Positions 8,425 through 17,423 are shown, counted from the first letter of the stretch. The stretch is 27,364 nt of DNA from DATAXI01 sp036266845 (GCA_036266845.1 DATAXI010000019.1:1-27364), one strand, 5' to 3'. The notes: generated by a model not told the origin, from the sequence alone. A program made the numbers and translations.

Positions 8425-8439
8425 TTTGCGAATCGCAAA
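8425..8439. promoter_or_regulatory. Perfect 7-base inverted repeat upstream of the PEP-CTERM gene
   Basis: TTTGCGA-A-TCGCAAA is a perfect 7+1+7 palindrome in the 163-base space between the oxidase operon and the PEP-CTERM gene. It sits 43 bases before that gene's ATG, is followed by an AT-rich stretch (TTAATTATCATT), and is preceded by TTGACG at 8398-8403. The placing suits an operator or regulator site. It differs from the AACACGTGTT palindrome found farther right. No other copy was noticed in the window. Confidence 0.35.
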
Positions 8440-8481
8440 TTAATTATCATTGTTTCGCGTCCCCCCAAAAGCCAACCCCCA

Positions 8482-10689
8482 ATGTCCTTGATCAACCATC
8501 CCAGCACCCGATCCCCTCTGCACGAGGGGTGGACTCTCGCCCGCCGCCAAACCGCTTGCGCCCGCAGTGCTCTCCGCCTTATTCCATTTTTGGCATGGGC
8601 GGCGGCAGCGGGAATCTGGATGGCCGGCCACTCTGCGAAGGCGGCGAATACGATCGATTATTTCGTGTCCGGCACCGATCTCCACCTGAGCGCGGGGTAC
8701 TCTCCCAATAGCTCCCTGGGGACGAATAACGCCCCCGGGGTCGATGTCGTGCTCAGTAATTCCAACTCCAACACAAACCTGACCGTGGGCCCTGCGGGCG
8801 ATGGGCAGAATAACGATAAGTTTGGTACGCTCGACGACCTATATACGGGGGTTACGATTACGATTGCGGCCGGCCAGCCACTCTTGACTCTTTACAACGG
8901 CGCCCCGGACAGTACCGGCACCAATATCGTCGAATCCAATAACAGCGTATCCGGCGCAGCCCCGCAGGATTTGCTGTATGTCGAATCCGGAGCCGGCCTC
9001 GTGCTTCAGGCGCCGCTTGCCTTTGGCGCGGGGGGCAATCTGGACATCAGCGGAACTGCCGCTTTGACGGACGGATTCGCCAATGTCGTGGCCGGAGCGA
9101 CCATTACCAAAACGGGGGCGGGAACGCTGACGATTTCGGTGGGAACAGTGTCCATGGCCGGCACGCTGGTTGCCGGCGCCGGCAGCCTGGTGCTGAACAG
9201 CGGCAACAATAATTTCAACCTGAACGGGATATCGAATACGGATATGATCGATGTCTCCACAGGGGCCACGCTGAGCGGCACCGGCGGGATCAACCTGCAA
9301 TCATCCGGCACCTTGGGCATTGCCGGAAGCGCCACGTTTGGCGGAGTCATTACCGCTTCTGGCAGCACGGTTTTCAATGTCACCGGCAGTGCCCTACTTT
9401 CCGGCAACCTTGTGGCCAGCGGCAATAACACCACCTATCTCCTGACCAAGACGGGCACGGGTACCATGACGATTGCCAGCGCCAATGAGGGGCTTTCCTA
9501 TACCGGGCCGGTGGCGGTAAACAGCGGCACGCTGGCGCTCTCCGGCAGTTCCTATTTCGCCTCGGCGGCTTCCGTGACGATCAATAATGGCGGAACCCTT
9601 TCCCTGCTCGATGGCAACGGGAACCGGGGGCTCTATGGCGACCCGGCCGATCTGCTCGTCGGCGTCCCGACGATTATCAATGCGGGCGGTCTTCTGGAGG
9701 TGGACAACAGCGAGCACGCGAAACTGGGAGCATTGACGCTGGCGGGGGGTACACTGGCCCTATCCTCAGCCGGCGCGAATGGAACCGGGAGTTTCATTCT
9801 TCTGGGTACTGTGACCGCGGGCGGCGTGGCGGCGACCTCGACCATGAGCGCGACGGGCATGGTCCTGAGCGAAACGAACGGGACGATCTTCAATGTCAGC
9901 AGCGGCGCTACGAATGGGATCGACCTCGACGTAACGGGCAGTTTCATCCCCGGGTTTAGCAATACGAACCTGATCAAGGAAGGGAACGGCGTGATGCGCC
10001 TCACCAATACGAACAGTTATACCGCTTCAACGGTAGTGCAGGCGGGAACGCTCATCGTGAGCGGCTCGCTGACCGGCACGGGCGGCGCCAGCGCCACCGG
10101 GGGCACGCTGGAAGTTGATGGATTGCTGAACACGGCCATTTCGGCGGCGATAACCAATGCCGGTCTCGAGGGCAGCGGGAAAATCGGCGGCGCATCCCTC
10201 ACGAGCGGCACGCTCAGCCCCGGATTGAACTCAAGCCTGAGCACCACAGGCGTGCTGACTTCCACCGGCAGCGTCTCGCTCGACAGCAACTCGAAGTTTG
10301 CGGTGCGCCTGGGGCTCGCAATAAGCGGCACCGACAGCGACGAACTCACGCTGACCGGCGGGACCGTAAGCCTCGGCAACTCGAGCCTTCAGCTTACGCT
10401 GGGCAATCTGGGTAATGCCTCCGTGGGGACGATCTACGACATCATCAATGGAGGATCGAACCCTGTGGTTGGGCAATTCTCCCAAGGCGGCACCATCCTG
10501 GCGGGCGGGTACACATTCGATATCGATTACAACACGAACGCGGCCGGCGCCGCCGGCCTGGGCGACTACGTGACTCTCGACCTGGCAGCCGTGCCGGAAC
10601 CGCAAACGTGGGCGATGATGGCGGCCGGGGCCGGTCTGCTGATGCTGATGCACCGGGGGCGACGCCGGGCCTGCCGCTCGACGGTTTGA
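8482..10689 (+). CDS. Autotransporter-associated beta-strand-repeat protein with PEP-CTERM sorting tail
   Basis: A 735-residue secreted protein. A long basic N-terminus leads to a signal helix (about 34-53, ending near HSAKA). The body is rich in Gly, Ser, Thr and Asn, with repeats of the autotransporter-associated beta-strand type (for example TKTGTGTMTIASANEG near 319 and LIKEGNGVMRLTNTNSYT near 500), which should form a right-handed beta-solenoid. The C-terminus has VPEP (704-707), a hydrophobic helix and a basic RGRRR tail: the PEP-CTERM signal cleaved by an exosortase, after which the protein goes to the outer surface or extracellular matrix. There is no beta-barrel domain, so it is not a classical autotransporter. 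It stands alone, with no clear ribosome site. The ligand or role is unknown; adhesion or glycan binding is inference. Confidence 0.88.
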   Translation: MSLINHPSTRSPLHEGWTLARRQTACARSALRLIPFLAWAAAAGIWMAGHSAKAANTIDYFVSGTDLHLSAGYSPNSSLGTNNAPGVDVVLSNSNSNTNLTVGPAGDGQNNDKFGTLDDLYTGVTITIAAGQPLLTLYNGAPDSTGTNIVESNNSVSGAAPQDLLYVESGAGLVLQAPLAFGAGGNLDISGTAALTDGFANVVAGATITKTGAGTLTISVGTVSMAGTLVAGAGSLVLNSGNNNFNLNGISNTDMIDVSTGATLSGTGGINLQSSGTLGIAGSATFGGVITASGSTVFNVTGSALLSGNLVASGNNTTYLLTKTGTGTMTIASANEGLSYTGPVAVNSGTLALSGSSYFASAASVTINNGGTLSLLDGNGNRGLYGDPADLLVGVPTIINAGGLLEVDNSEHAKLGALTLAGGTLALSSAGANGTGSFILLGTVTAGGVAATSTMSATGMVLSETNGTIFNVSSGATNGIDLDVTGSFIPGFSNTNLIKEGNGVMRLTNTNSYTASTVVQAGTLIVSGSLTGTGGASATGGTLEVDGLLNTAISAAITNAGLEGSGKIGGASLTSGTLSPGLNSSLSTTGVLTSTGSVSLDSNSKFAVRLGLAISGTDSDELTLTGGTVSLGNSSLQLTLGNLGNASVGTIYDIINGGSNPVVGQFSQGGTILAGGYTFDIDYNTNAAGAAGLGDYVTLDLAAVPEPQTWAMMAAGAGLLMLMHRGRRRACRSTV

Positions 10690-10901
10690 TCGCAGAAAGG
10701 CGGTTCGGCATCGGGGCCGGCTCCGTGGGCACAAGCCCTCTTTCTCATTAAAGCGCCCCTCACAGCAGCATTGCGCGCGCGGATTCACGGTTGAGGCTAT
10801 TCGAGCATGATAGTCTCCTTGAACACCTGCGTTAAGCTCCGGTTCACGTGCTCACCGAACATGATCTTGCCGCAGAGGGGGTTTAATATCAATCCTCGGG
10901 A

Positions 10902-12326
10902 ATGAAAAACACCCGCATCGGTCTCTTCGGGATAGGCCTCGATACCTACTGGCCACAGTTTCCGGGGCTGCGGGAGCGCCTGCTGGGGTATCTCGGACAA
11001 GTTGCTGAAAAACTGGCGAGAGCCGATATCGAGATCGTCAACCTCGGCTTGATCGACACGCCTGAAAAAGGATTTGAGGCTGGAGACAGTTTTCGCCAGG
11101 CCGGCGTGGATCTGATCTTTTTATATGTGCCGACCTATGCGCTCTCTTCCACGGTGCTGCCGGTGGTCCGGCGCGCCAAAGTGCCGGTGGTTATCCTTAA
11201 CCTTGCGCCCGCAGCGGCGATTGATTACGCGGCGTTCAATCGCATGGGCAACCGGATGGCGATGACCGGCGAATGGCTCTCCTACTGCTCCGCGTGTTCG
11301 GCGCCGGAGATCGCGAATGTTTTCGGCCGTGCGCGGATTGATTTTTATCAAATTACCGGCATCCTCGGCGATGATCCCGCCTGCTGGAATGAAGTGGAGG
11401 CGTGGATCGACGCCGCGCGCGTGGCCAATATCATGAGCTATAACCGCCTCGGGCTGATGGGGCATTATTATGGCGGGATGCTTGATATTTACACGGACCT
11501 GACTCAGCAATGCGCCTGCTTTGGCGGACACATGGAAATGATCGAGGTGGATGAGTTGGCGGCGTTGCGCCGGGATGTTACTCCGGCTGAAATTGACGCG
11601 CGCGTGGATGAGTTCCACCAGACGTTTGAGATGCAGGCCGGCTGTTCGCGCGACGAACTGGGCCGCGCCGCGCGGACTTCGGTGGCGCTCGACCGCCTGG
11701 TATCGGCGCACGCCCTGGGCTCGCTGGCCTATTATTACGCGGGCGCCGGAAACTCGGAAAACGAGGAAGCGATCAGTTCCATCATCCTGGGCAGCTCGCT
11801 TCTCACCGCGCGGGGCGTTCCGGTCGCGGGAGAGTATGAAGTCAAAAACGCCCAGGCCATGAAGATTCTCGACAGCTTCGGCGCCGGTGGATCGTTCACC
11901 GAGTACTACGCCATGGACTTCGAGCAGGATATAATCCTCATGGGGCACGATGGCCCGGGGCACATCGGCATTGCCCAAGGCAAAACGAAAGTGCGCCCGC
12001 TGGAGGCCTATCACGGCAAGGCCGGCAGGGGCTTGTCCGTCGAGATGGCCGTAAGGCATGGACCGGTGACGCTTCTTTCCGTAGTGCAGGCCGCGGACGG
12101 CCGTTTGAAGCTGCTCGTGGCCGAGGGCGAATCCGTACCCGGCCCGATCCTTGAGATCGGCAACACCAACAGCCGCTATCGCTTTTCCATCGGCGCGCGC
12201 CATTTTGTAAACGAGTGGAATCTTCACGGACCGGCGCATCACTGCGCGATCGGCGTGGGGCATATCGCCGGAAAAGTGGAGAAGCTCGGGAAGCTGCTTG
12301 ACCTGGAAACGGCGCGTGTCTGTTAA
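10902..12326 (+). CDS. L-arabinose/L-fucose isomerase-family protein
   Basis: A 474-residue cytoplasmic protein of the L-fucose/L-arabinose isomerase superfamily, close to the family's usual length. The likely Mn2+ ligands and catalytic residues, by comparison with AraA, are Glu311 (AGEYE), Glu334 (FTEYY), His349 (MGHDGPGH) and His446 or His447 (GPAHHC). Members interconvert aldoses and ketoses (L-arabinose to L-ribulose, L-fucose to L-fuculose). The overall sequence looks divergent from true AraA, and no ribulokinase or epimerase gene is next to it, so the sugar cannot be named. The N-terminus MKNTRIGLFGIGLDTYWPQF begins directly with the first Rossmann-like strand, supporting the ATG at 10902. 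A weak CACGTG-containing site lies about 52 bases upstream (10845-10850). Confidence 0.8.
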   Translation: MKNTRIGLFGIGLDTYWPQFPGLRERLLGYLGQVAEKLARADIEIVNLGLIDTPEKGFEAGDSFRQAGVDLIFLYVPTYALSSTVLPVVRRAKVPVVILNLAPAAAIDYAAFNRMGNRMAMTGEWLSYCSACSAPEIANVFGRARIDFYQITGILGDDPACWNEVEAWIDAARVANIMSYNRLGLMGHYYGGMLDIYTDLTQQCACFGGHMEMIEVDELAALRRDVTPAEIDARVDEFHQTFEMQAGCSRDELGRAARTSVALDRLVSAHALGSLAYYYAGAGNSENEEAISSIILGSSLLTARGVPVAGEYEVKNAQAMKILDSFGAGGSFTEYYAMDFEQDIILMGHDGPGHIGIAQGKTKVRPLEAYHGKAGRGLSVEMAVRHGPVTLLSVVQAADGRLKLLVAEGESVPGPILEIGNTNSRYRFSIGARHFVNEWNLHGPAHHCAIGVGHIAGKVEKLGKLLDLETARVC

Positions 12327-12502
12327 ACAGGCACGGACCGCGAGTCACATTCACGCCATCACCAATTTTGCGAATTGTGCATTCCGGGCGCTCCTGTACG
12401 TGCGCATCGGCCTCAATGATCACATGTTCTTGGGCTGCTACCGGGCCAGCGTCTGGTGCTTCTCTACTTTAAGTCGAATAGCGAAGTAATGAAGCATCGC
12501 CG

Positions 12503-12531
12503 CCCAGCCTAGTCACGGGCTGGGTTTTTTT
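12503..12531 (+). terminator. Rho-independent terminator, + strand
   Basis: CCCAGCC (12503-12509) pairs with GGCTGGG (12518-12524) around an 8-base loop, followed at once by seven T residues (12525-12531). It is directed on the + strand and closes the isomerase transcript, 177 bases after its stop. The hairpin overlaps the last codons and stop of the convergent GH31 gene, so one sequence serves as coding end and terminator. Confidence 0.85.
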
Positions 12532-14842
12532 CCTCAATCGTCCAGGTTACCATTTCCCCGAATGGATTTTTTTCGAGCTCGAACTTTCCGGATTTGCGTC
12601 GGACGGTAACTGGATGAACCTCGGAGATCGACGGGATGCTGACGTGTCCCTTTGCTTCATCCGAGCCGGTGGTGAAGACGACGATGGTGAGATGGCTCCA
12701 ATCGATTTCCTCGCAACATTGGGCAACGGTTGCATGCGGGATGGCACTCCCTTCCTTTACCAGAATCACGCAGGGAATGAGGCCGGCGCCGATCTCCTGC
12801 CATCCCGGACCATGGTAAACCTTGGCATCCTGGTAATCGATCCAAACCCCTGGTGGCAGGTACACGAGCCGGGCGGCGGTTTCTTCGATCAGCGGCGCCA
12901 CCAGGATATCGGAGCCGAATAGGTATTGGTCCTCGATCAGCCACGAGCCGCGGTCCTCGGGATACTCAAAGAAAAGCGGTCGCACCATGGGCCAGCCGTT
13001 GGCCGAACAGATCCTGGCCTGCGTCCAAACGTACGGCATGAGGCGGTATTTCAATTCGACCGCCCGGCGGAAATCTTCCAAAAACGCGACGCTGAAGTGC
13101 CACGGCTCCTTGGGCGGAGAACCATGACAGCGGCTGTGCGAAGTCAACATGCCGAATGGCATCCAGCGCCGGTAGAGCGCCTCCTCGGATTTTTGCACGA
13201 AGCCACCGATATCGTGACTCCAATAAGAAAAACCGCTCAATCCTAATGACAAACCACCCCGCAGACTCGAAGCCATGCCGCAATCGGTGTTCTCCGCATC
13301 GCCGCCCCAGTGGATCGGGTACCGCTGGCTGCCTGCCCACGCGCTGCGCGCCCAGATGATGTGCTCGCCGGTCACGCGTTTTGTCACATCCGCCACGGCG
13401 GCATTGTAACGCAGCGGATAGAGATTGTGCTCCACCCACCCCCTCGCGCCAGAGGCGTATTGGCCATCCAGCGGCGCGGCCTCGCCAAAGTCCACCTTGA
13501 TGGCGGCGACTCCCATTCTGAGAAGGCGTTCCAGCATGCCCTGGTACCACGCGACCGCATCGGGATTGGAAAAATCCAAAATCGCATCCTCGGTGGCGGG
13601 AGCGCCGAATGAGTTTTTGACGATGTATCCCTTGGAGATCGCCTCCGCGTAGAGGCAGTTTGTAGGGGTGAAATAGGGCAGTTGCCAGAGGCTGACTCGC
13701 AGCCCCCTGGCTCGCAATTCCCGGATCATCTGCGGGGCGTCCGGGAATCGGGTCGGCGAAAATTCAAAATCGCACCGCCAGTCCGTTTCAAACCAGCCGG
13801 TATCCAGATGAATGACGTCGCTTGGGATGCGATGCTTGCGCAGGCCATCCGCGACTTCACGCGTTTCCTCCGCGCTCTTGTAAGTGATGCGGCTCATCCA
13901 AAGGCCAAAGGACCAGAGCGGCGGCATGGGGCTGCGCCCGGTAAGGCCGGTGTATTCCGAAAGAATGGCGCGCGGCTCTCCGATGAAGAAAAAAAGATCG
14001 AGACTCTCATCCCCAACGTAGAGCGTGGCGGCGCCATCGTAGTCATGGCCAAAGTCTAACGTCATGGGCGTCGTGGAGTGAATGAACATGCCGTAGCCCC
14101 GGCTGCTTATAAAAAACGGGACCGGCTTGTACATTTCGCGGGTTTCCACGCCGTGAGCATCCACGGTGAAGAGATCCAGCCGTTGTCCCCGCTTGTTCAG
14201 CCGGGTAAAGGACTCGCCGCAGCCATAGATACCTTCATCCGGAGCCAGCGTAAACGCAGCGGCGAATCGCCGCTCCATATCCGCGGCGCGGCGCACGAAT
14301 GCGAACGGCGTGGGAGCGGCGCTGCCCAGGCATTTGGTATCGCCAAGGCTGCGGGTTTTCGTGAGCAGACGGCCCTTTGCGTCCCGAAACTCGATGGCCC
14401 ATGGGTTCATGGTCAGTTCCATGCTGCCGGCGGGGCTTCGCCATGTCACCGCGCCCCCGCCCCCCTCGTGCGGCCACGGCGGGCCGGATGGCGGCTCACC
14501 GGCAAGTACGAGCGGCGGTTCTCCGGGCGCTGCATGGGCACGACTCTGAAAGCGCAACCGCACGGTGTGGGCGGAGATGAAATCGATTTGAAACGGGAGC
14601 CGCTGCTCGTCTCCATACTCGGGCGGGAACTCCCATGCATCGGCGCGGTCGGCGGGAGCGGTCAATTGGTTAAATGCCAGGCGGGTCTTGCGTTGATAGC
14701 GCACCCACTCCAGCGATCCGCGCCCGGTGGCCGGGTCGAAGGCGGTCATCGCACTGGCAAGAAACCAGGTGTTTTCGAGTTTTAGAAAATCGATACCGAC
14801 GTCTACGGGGGTATTGATGGCGTCAAAATTGAACGTGCTCAT
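12509..14842 (-). CDS. Glycoside hydrolase family 31, probable alpha-xylosidase or related alpha-glycosidase
   Basis: A 777-residue protein, without a signal peptide, so probably cytoplasmic. The N-terminal beta-sandwich is followed by the (beta/alpha)8 barrel from about residue 300 (SFGLWMSRITYKS) and C-terminal beta domains. The nucleophile is Asp451 in IKVDFGE and the acid/base Asp515 in HWGGDAEN. KxDFGE is the YicI-like alpha-xylosidase form of the GH31 nucleophile motif. The ATG at 14842 is chosen because the longer frame adds 43 low-likelihood residues and would reach the shared regulatory site. It is divergent from the DUF2264 gene, with the AACACGTGTT palindrome between. Its likely role is removal of alpha-xylosyl or alpha-glucosyl units from imported oligosaccharides; exact substrate unknown. 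Confidence 0.93.
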   Translation of the reverse strand: MSTFNFDAINTPVDVGIDFLKLENTWFLASAMTAFDPATGRGSLEWVRYQRKTRLAFNQLTAPADRADAWEFPPEYGDEQRLPFQIDFISAHTVRLRFQSRAHAAPGEPPLVLAGEPPSGPPWPHEGGGGAVTWRSPAGSMELTMNPWAIEFRDAKGRLLTKTRSLGDTKCLGSAAPTPFAFVRRAADMERRFAAAFTLAPDEGIYGCGESFTRLNKRGQRLDLFTVDAHGVETREMYKPVPFFISSRGYGMFIHSTTPMTLDFGHDYDGAATLYVGDESLDLFFFIGEPRAILSEYTGLTGRSPMPPLWSFGLWMSRITYKSAEETREVADGLRKHRIPSDVIHLDTGWFETDWRCDFEFSPTRFPDAPQMIRELRARGLRVSLWQLPYFTPTNCLYAEAISKGYIVKNSFGAPATEDAILDFSNPDAVAWYQGMLERLLRMGVAAIKVDFGEAAPLDGQYASGARGWVEHNLYPLRYNAAVADVTKRVTGEHIIWARSAWAGSQRYPIHWGGDAENTDCGMASSLRGGLSLGLSGFSYWSHDIGGFVQKSEEALYRRWMPFGMLTSHSRCHGSPPKEPWHFSVAFLEDFRRAVELKYRLMPYVWTQARICSANGWPMVRPLFFEYPEDRGSWLIEDQYLFGSDILVAPLIEETAARLVYLPPGVWIDYQDAKVYHGPGWQEIGAGLIPCVILVKEGSAIPHATVAQCCEEIDWSHLTIVVFTTGSDEAKGHVSIPSISEVHPVTVRRKSGKFELEKNPFGEMVTWTIEEKNPARD

Positions 14843-14968
14843 GTTCCAGAGAGTGGAGACTAACAATGGCCAATGCGGGCACAAGCGGCTTGATGGGAGA
14901 AAATCCGCGAAAGCTAACAGAAAACCGGCGCGCCGAGGCGGCTTTTCACAGATTCGTTGACGCTTGGC

Positions 14969-14982
14969 CAAACACGTGTTGG
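14969..14982. promoter_or_regulatory. Predicted LacI-family operator, copy 1 (CAAACACGTGTTGG)
   Basis: The core AACACGTGTT (14971-14980) is a perfect palindrome with a central CpG, flanked by C and G at the outer positions like the other two copies. It lies in the space between the divergent GH31 (ATG 128 bases away) and DUF2264 genes (GTG 1 base away), so one bound repressor could act on both. TTGACG at 14957-14962 is a possible -35 box close by. Confidence 0.72.
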
Positions 14983-14983
14983 A

Positions 14984-16924
14984 GTGAAGAGAGGAATTTT
15001 CACCCCGGACTACTTTTTTCAGCCTATCAGCGATCCCATCAAAAGCCCCGGTACCTATGCGGAATGGGAGGCGGCCGCGAGCGGCCTCCTGCGGCCTCTG
15101 GTTGCCCTGATGGGCTCCGGCACGGCCTGCCTGCCTATCTCCGGCGCAGCCAGCACCTCCGGCGCCGCCGCGGACCGCCTGGAGTCATTCGCCCGGCCGA
15201 TGCTGCTGGCGGCGCACTGGCTCGCGGCGGAGCCTGCCGAGGGAACGCTGCATGGCGGCCCGTCGCGCGAATCGGTCGCCGAGTGGTTTTGCAGGGCGCT
15301 CGTTTGCGGCACCAATCCGCGCTCCGCGGAGTATTGGGGGCCAAGCGTGAACGCCCATCAAAACGCCGTGGAGGTATGCGTGATGGCGCTGGCGCTGGAG
15401 ATTGCGCGGCCATGGCTGTGGGACCCTCTCTCCCGAAGGGAAAAGGACGCCGCAGCCCGCTGGATGGAAAGCACGCGCGCGCTCCGGTTCTACCGGAATA
15501 ATCATCTCTTCTTCGGCGTGCTGATCCTGGGCTTTCTGCAAAAGGAGGGCTACGGACGCCTTTCCGATGCGCGTTGCGTGAAGACCTGGCTGGACATCCT
15601 TGAGTGGATGGCGCTCTCGGGCGGCTGGTTTGTCGATGGGTCGAACGAGACAATCGATTATTACAACGCCTACGCATTCCATTATTACTCGCTCTGGTGG
15701 CGGCTGCTCTATGCCGGGGAGGAGACGGCGCGGATGAAACGCTGGGAAAAATGGACGCGCATTTTCCTGCTGGATTATGCCCATTTCTTTTCCGCGGAAG
15801 GCGAAAACGTGCCGTTCGGCCGCTCGCTCATTTACCGCTTCGCGGCCAGCGCTCCTTTTGCGCTGGCGGAGAAATGCGGTATCTCTCCGCTGCCGGCCGG
15901 CATGGCGAGGCGCATCTGCACGCGCAACCTTCGGTTCTTTCTCTCGCGTCCCATCCTGCAGCGGCAGGGGGTTCTCAGCCTTGGCTGGACGGATGAATTC
16001 CCGAATCTGATGGAGCATTATAGTTGTGCGGCGTCGCCTTATTGGGCCGCAAAAGGGATGGCGCCACTGCTGCTGCCGCGGACCTCCGCATTCTGGATGC
16101 AGCCGGAGCAGCCGATGCCCGCGGAGAGCGATTTCGAGCGTGCGATTCCCGCCGCGGGATTGGTGGTGCGCGCGACCGGCGGCGCAGTGGAACTCTTTAA
16201 TGGCGGAACCAATATCAGCCCTGGCAACACCGGTTTTGGGCCGTGGAAATGGGGAAAGTGGAGTTATCGCACGGGCGCGGGTTTCGAGCTGGGAGAATCC
16301 GAAGGTTGTTACCCGGGCGATGCCGCGCTGACAGCGGTCACGATGGACGGAATGGTGCACGGGCGGCACGGCACTTATTGCCTGGAGGCGACCGCATCGC
16401 ACATGGCTTTCACCTGCGGCCTGGGTGGCGTGCGATCGCCGCACAATATCCAGACAGAGAGCCATCTCTGGTGGCGCGGAGGATGGGTGCTTCATTTTCA
16501 CCAGGTAGATACGCGGCAGCCCACCCGTTTTCAACTCGGCACGCACAGCCTTTCGTCCGGTACGCCGGAGCAGCTCACTGTGAGGGAGGAAGAGCAAATC
16601 TGCCATGCTGCCAATGACTCGCTGCATGTCGGGATCGCCTCGCTGCATGGTTTCCCACGCACCTTCGCGCGCCGGCATGGAGGCGATCAAGGCCCGCGCA
16701 CCCACATCAATAGCCCGCACAGCATTTACCTGGTTCTCGAGACGGATTGGCTGGAGAGCACAGCCTGTCTCGCCGCGGTGATCTGGGTGGGACGTTCTGA
16801 ACCCGCGCATCCCTGGCGCCTGGCCCTGGCGGAAAACGGACGCTGGGTTCTATCCAATCCCGCAGAAGAACAGGACTGGATTATTGAAAACGACGCGCTG
16901 GTGGAATTACCGGTCGCAGATTGA
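14984..16924 (+). CDS. DUF2264-domain protein, GH154-type putative beta-glucuronidase or related glycan hydrolase
   Basis: About 646 residues. The first 380 or so residues form the helix-rich alpha/alpha-barrel region of DUF2264 (PF10022), with motifs LARPMLLAAHWLA-like (SFARPMLLAAHWLA), YWGPSVNAHQNAVE, FYRNNHLFFG and WFVDGSNETIDYYNAYAFHYY. The rest is a beta-rich C-terminal domain. DUF2264 proteins are, to my knowledge, placed in CAZy family GH154, with a beta-glucuronidase member; catalytic residues cannot be assigned from sequence alone. No signal peptide is seen. The start is uncertain: no in-frame ATG is near. GTG at 14984 is preferred over TTG at 14957, since the latter would put the operator palindrome inside the gene. 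It converges with the thioredoxin-like gene. Confidence 0.82.
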   Translation: MKRGIFTPDYFFQPISDPIKSPGTYAEWEAAASGLLRPLVALMGSGTACLPISGAASTSGAAADRLESFARPMLLAAHWLAAEPAEGTLHGGPSRESVAEWFCRALVCGTNPRSAEYWGPSVNAHQNAVEVCVMALALEIARPWLWDPLSRREKDAAARWMESTRALRFYRNNHLFFGVLILGFLQKEGYGRLSDARCVKTWLDILEWMALSGGWFVDGSNETIDYYNAYAFHYYSLWWRLLYAGEETARMKRWEKWTRIFLLDYAHFFSAEGENVPFGRSLIYRFAASAPFALAEKCGISPLPAGMARRICTRNLRFFLSRPILQRQGVLSLGWTDEFPNLMEHYSCAASPYWAAKGMAPLLLPRTSAFWMQPEQPMPAESDFERAIPAAGLVVRATGGAVELFNGGTNISPGNTGFGPWKWGKWSYRTGAGFELGESEGCYPGDAALTAVTMDGMVHGRHGTYCLEATASHMAFTCGLGGVRSPHNIQTESHLWWRGGWVLHFHQVDTRQPTRFQLGTHSLSSGTPEQLTVREEEQICHAANDSLHVGIASLHGFPRTFARRHGGDQGPRTHINSPHSIYLVLETDWLESTACLAAVIWVGRSEPAHPWRLALAENGRWVLSNPAEEQDWIIENDALVELPVAD

Positions 16925-16940
16925 GACTGTGCGACGCTGG

Positions 16941-16960
16941 CAGGTGACGGGAATCACCTG
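16941..16960. terminator. Hairpin between convergent genes, no T-run
   Basis: CAGGTGA (16941-16947) and TCACCTG (16954-16960) form a perfect 7-base stem with a 6-base loop. It sits 16 bases after the DUF2264 stop and covers the stop codon of the convergent thioredoxin-like gene. No T-run follows on either strand, so it is a weak or factor-dependent terminator, or an mRNA 3'-end stabiliser. Confidence 0.4.
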
Positions 16961-17421
16961 ATCCATCTGGCGAAAGAAGGGCTGCCCCAATCAATCGGTT
17001 CCCAGCCTTCCCGGGCGGCTACGATCTTCCCGGCATCAAGGATAAGGACAACTGGCACGGGCAGTTCGGTACCCGAGTTCAAAATAGCCGCGAGGACATC
17101 GTTTTCCGGCCAGTCCTTCCGAATACTTGAATCGGGATCGGCATCGATGAGCGCCACGCGGATGAGGCGGTCATGCGCCTTCCAGGTATGGGCAAGGTCC
17201 GCGTAGTCCGCCGCCATCGACTGGCAATGGCCGCAGGAAGGATCGTAAATCAGCACCACCCAGCGGCCTTTCCCCAAGGACGTATCCGGCGTCACCGCTC
17301 CGGCTGGCGGCCACGGCTTCCCGATCCAGCGCATCAATTGCGGGTCAACACTGGCATCCGCTCCTCTGGTTACCGCCGCCAGCGGTAATATGAGACAGAG
17401 CAAGAGAATCCGCATGATCAT
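16954..17421 (-). CDS. Secreted thioredoxin-like protein with CGHC active site
   Basis: A 155-residue protein with a cleavable signal (MIMRILLLCLILPLAAVTRG, cut near ADA) and a thioredoxin-fold domain. The redox motif is DPSCGHCQSM (Cys63, Cys66), the CxxC of protein-disulfide-type oxidoreductases. The C-terminal part keeps the cis-proline region (VPVVLILDAGKIV). It is likely periplasmic. The ATG at 17421 lies two bases after the GH27 stop, with GGGAG as ribosome site, so it is the last gene of the GH36-GH27 unit. It may keep thiols of secreted hydrolases reduced or help with copper or heme-c thiols; this is inference. A peroxiredoxin function is not supported. Confidence 0.82.
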   Translation of the reverse strand: MIMRILLLCLILPLAAVTRGADASVDPQLMRWIGKPWPPAGAVTPDTSLGKGRWVVLIYDPSCGHCQSMAADYADLAHTWKAHDRLIRVALIDADPDSSIRKDWPENDVLAAILNSGTELPVPVVLILDAGKIVAAREGWEPIDWGSPSFARWIR

Positions 17422-17423
17422 AT

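Noticed and set aside
10843..10852. Possible fourth operator TTCACGTGCT before the isomerase gene
   Set aside because: Only 7 of 10 core bases match and symmetry is lost outside CACGTG; not called as a site, only mentioned as a weak candidate.
12298..12489. A 63-codon + strand frame after the isomerase gene
   Set aside because: It overlaps the isomerase end, has no ribosome site or family likeness; the 12327-12502 space is taken as 3' untranslated DNA before the terminator.
15185..16810. A 541-codon open frame on the minus strand opposite the DUF2264/GH154 gene
   Set aside because: Its product is rich in Arg, His and Pro with no family likeness, and the opposite strand codes a clear DUF2264 protein; it is an antisense shadow in GC-rich DNA.
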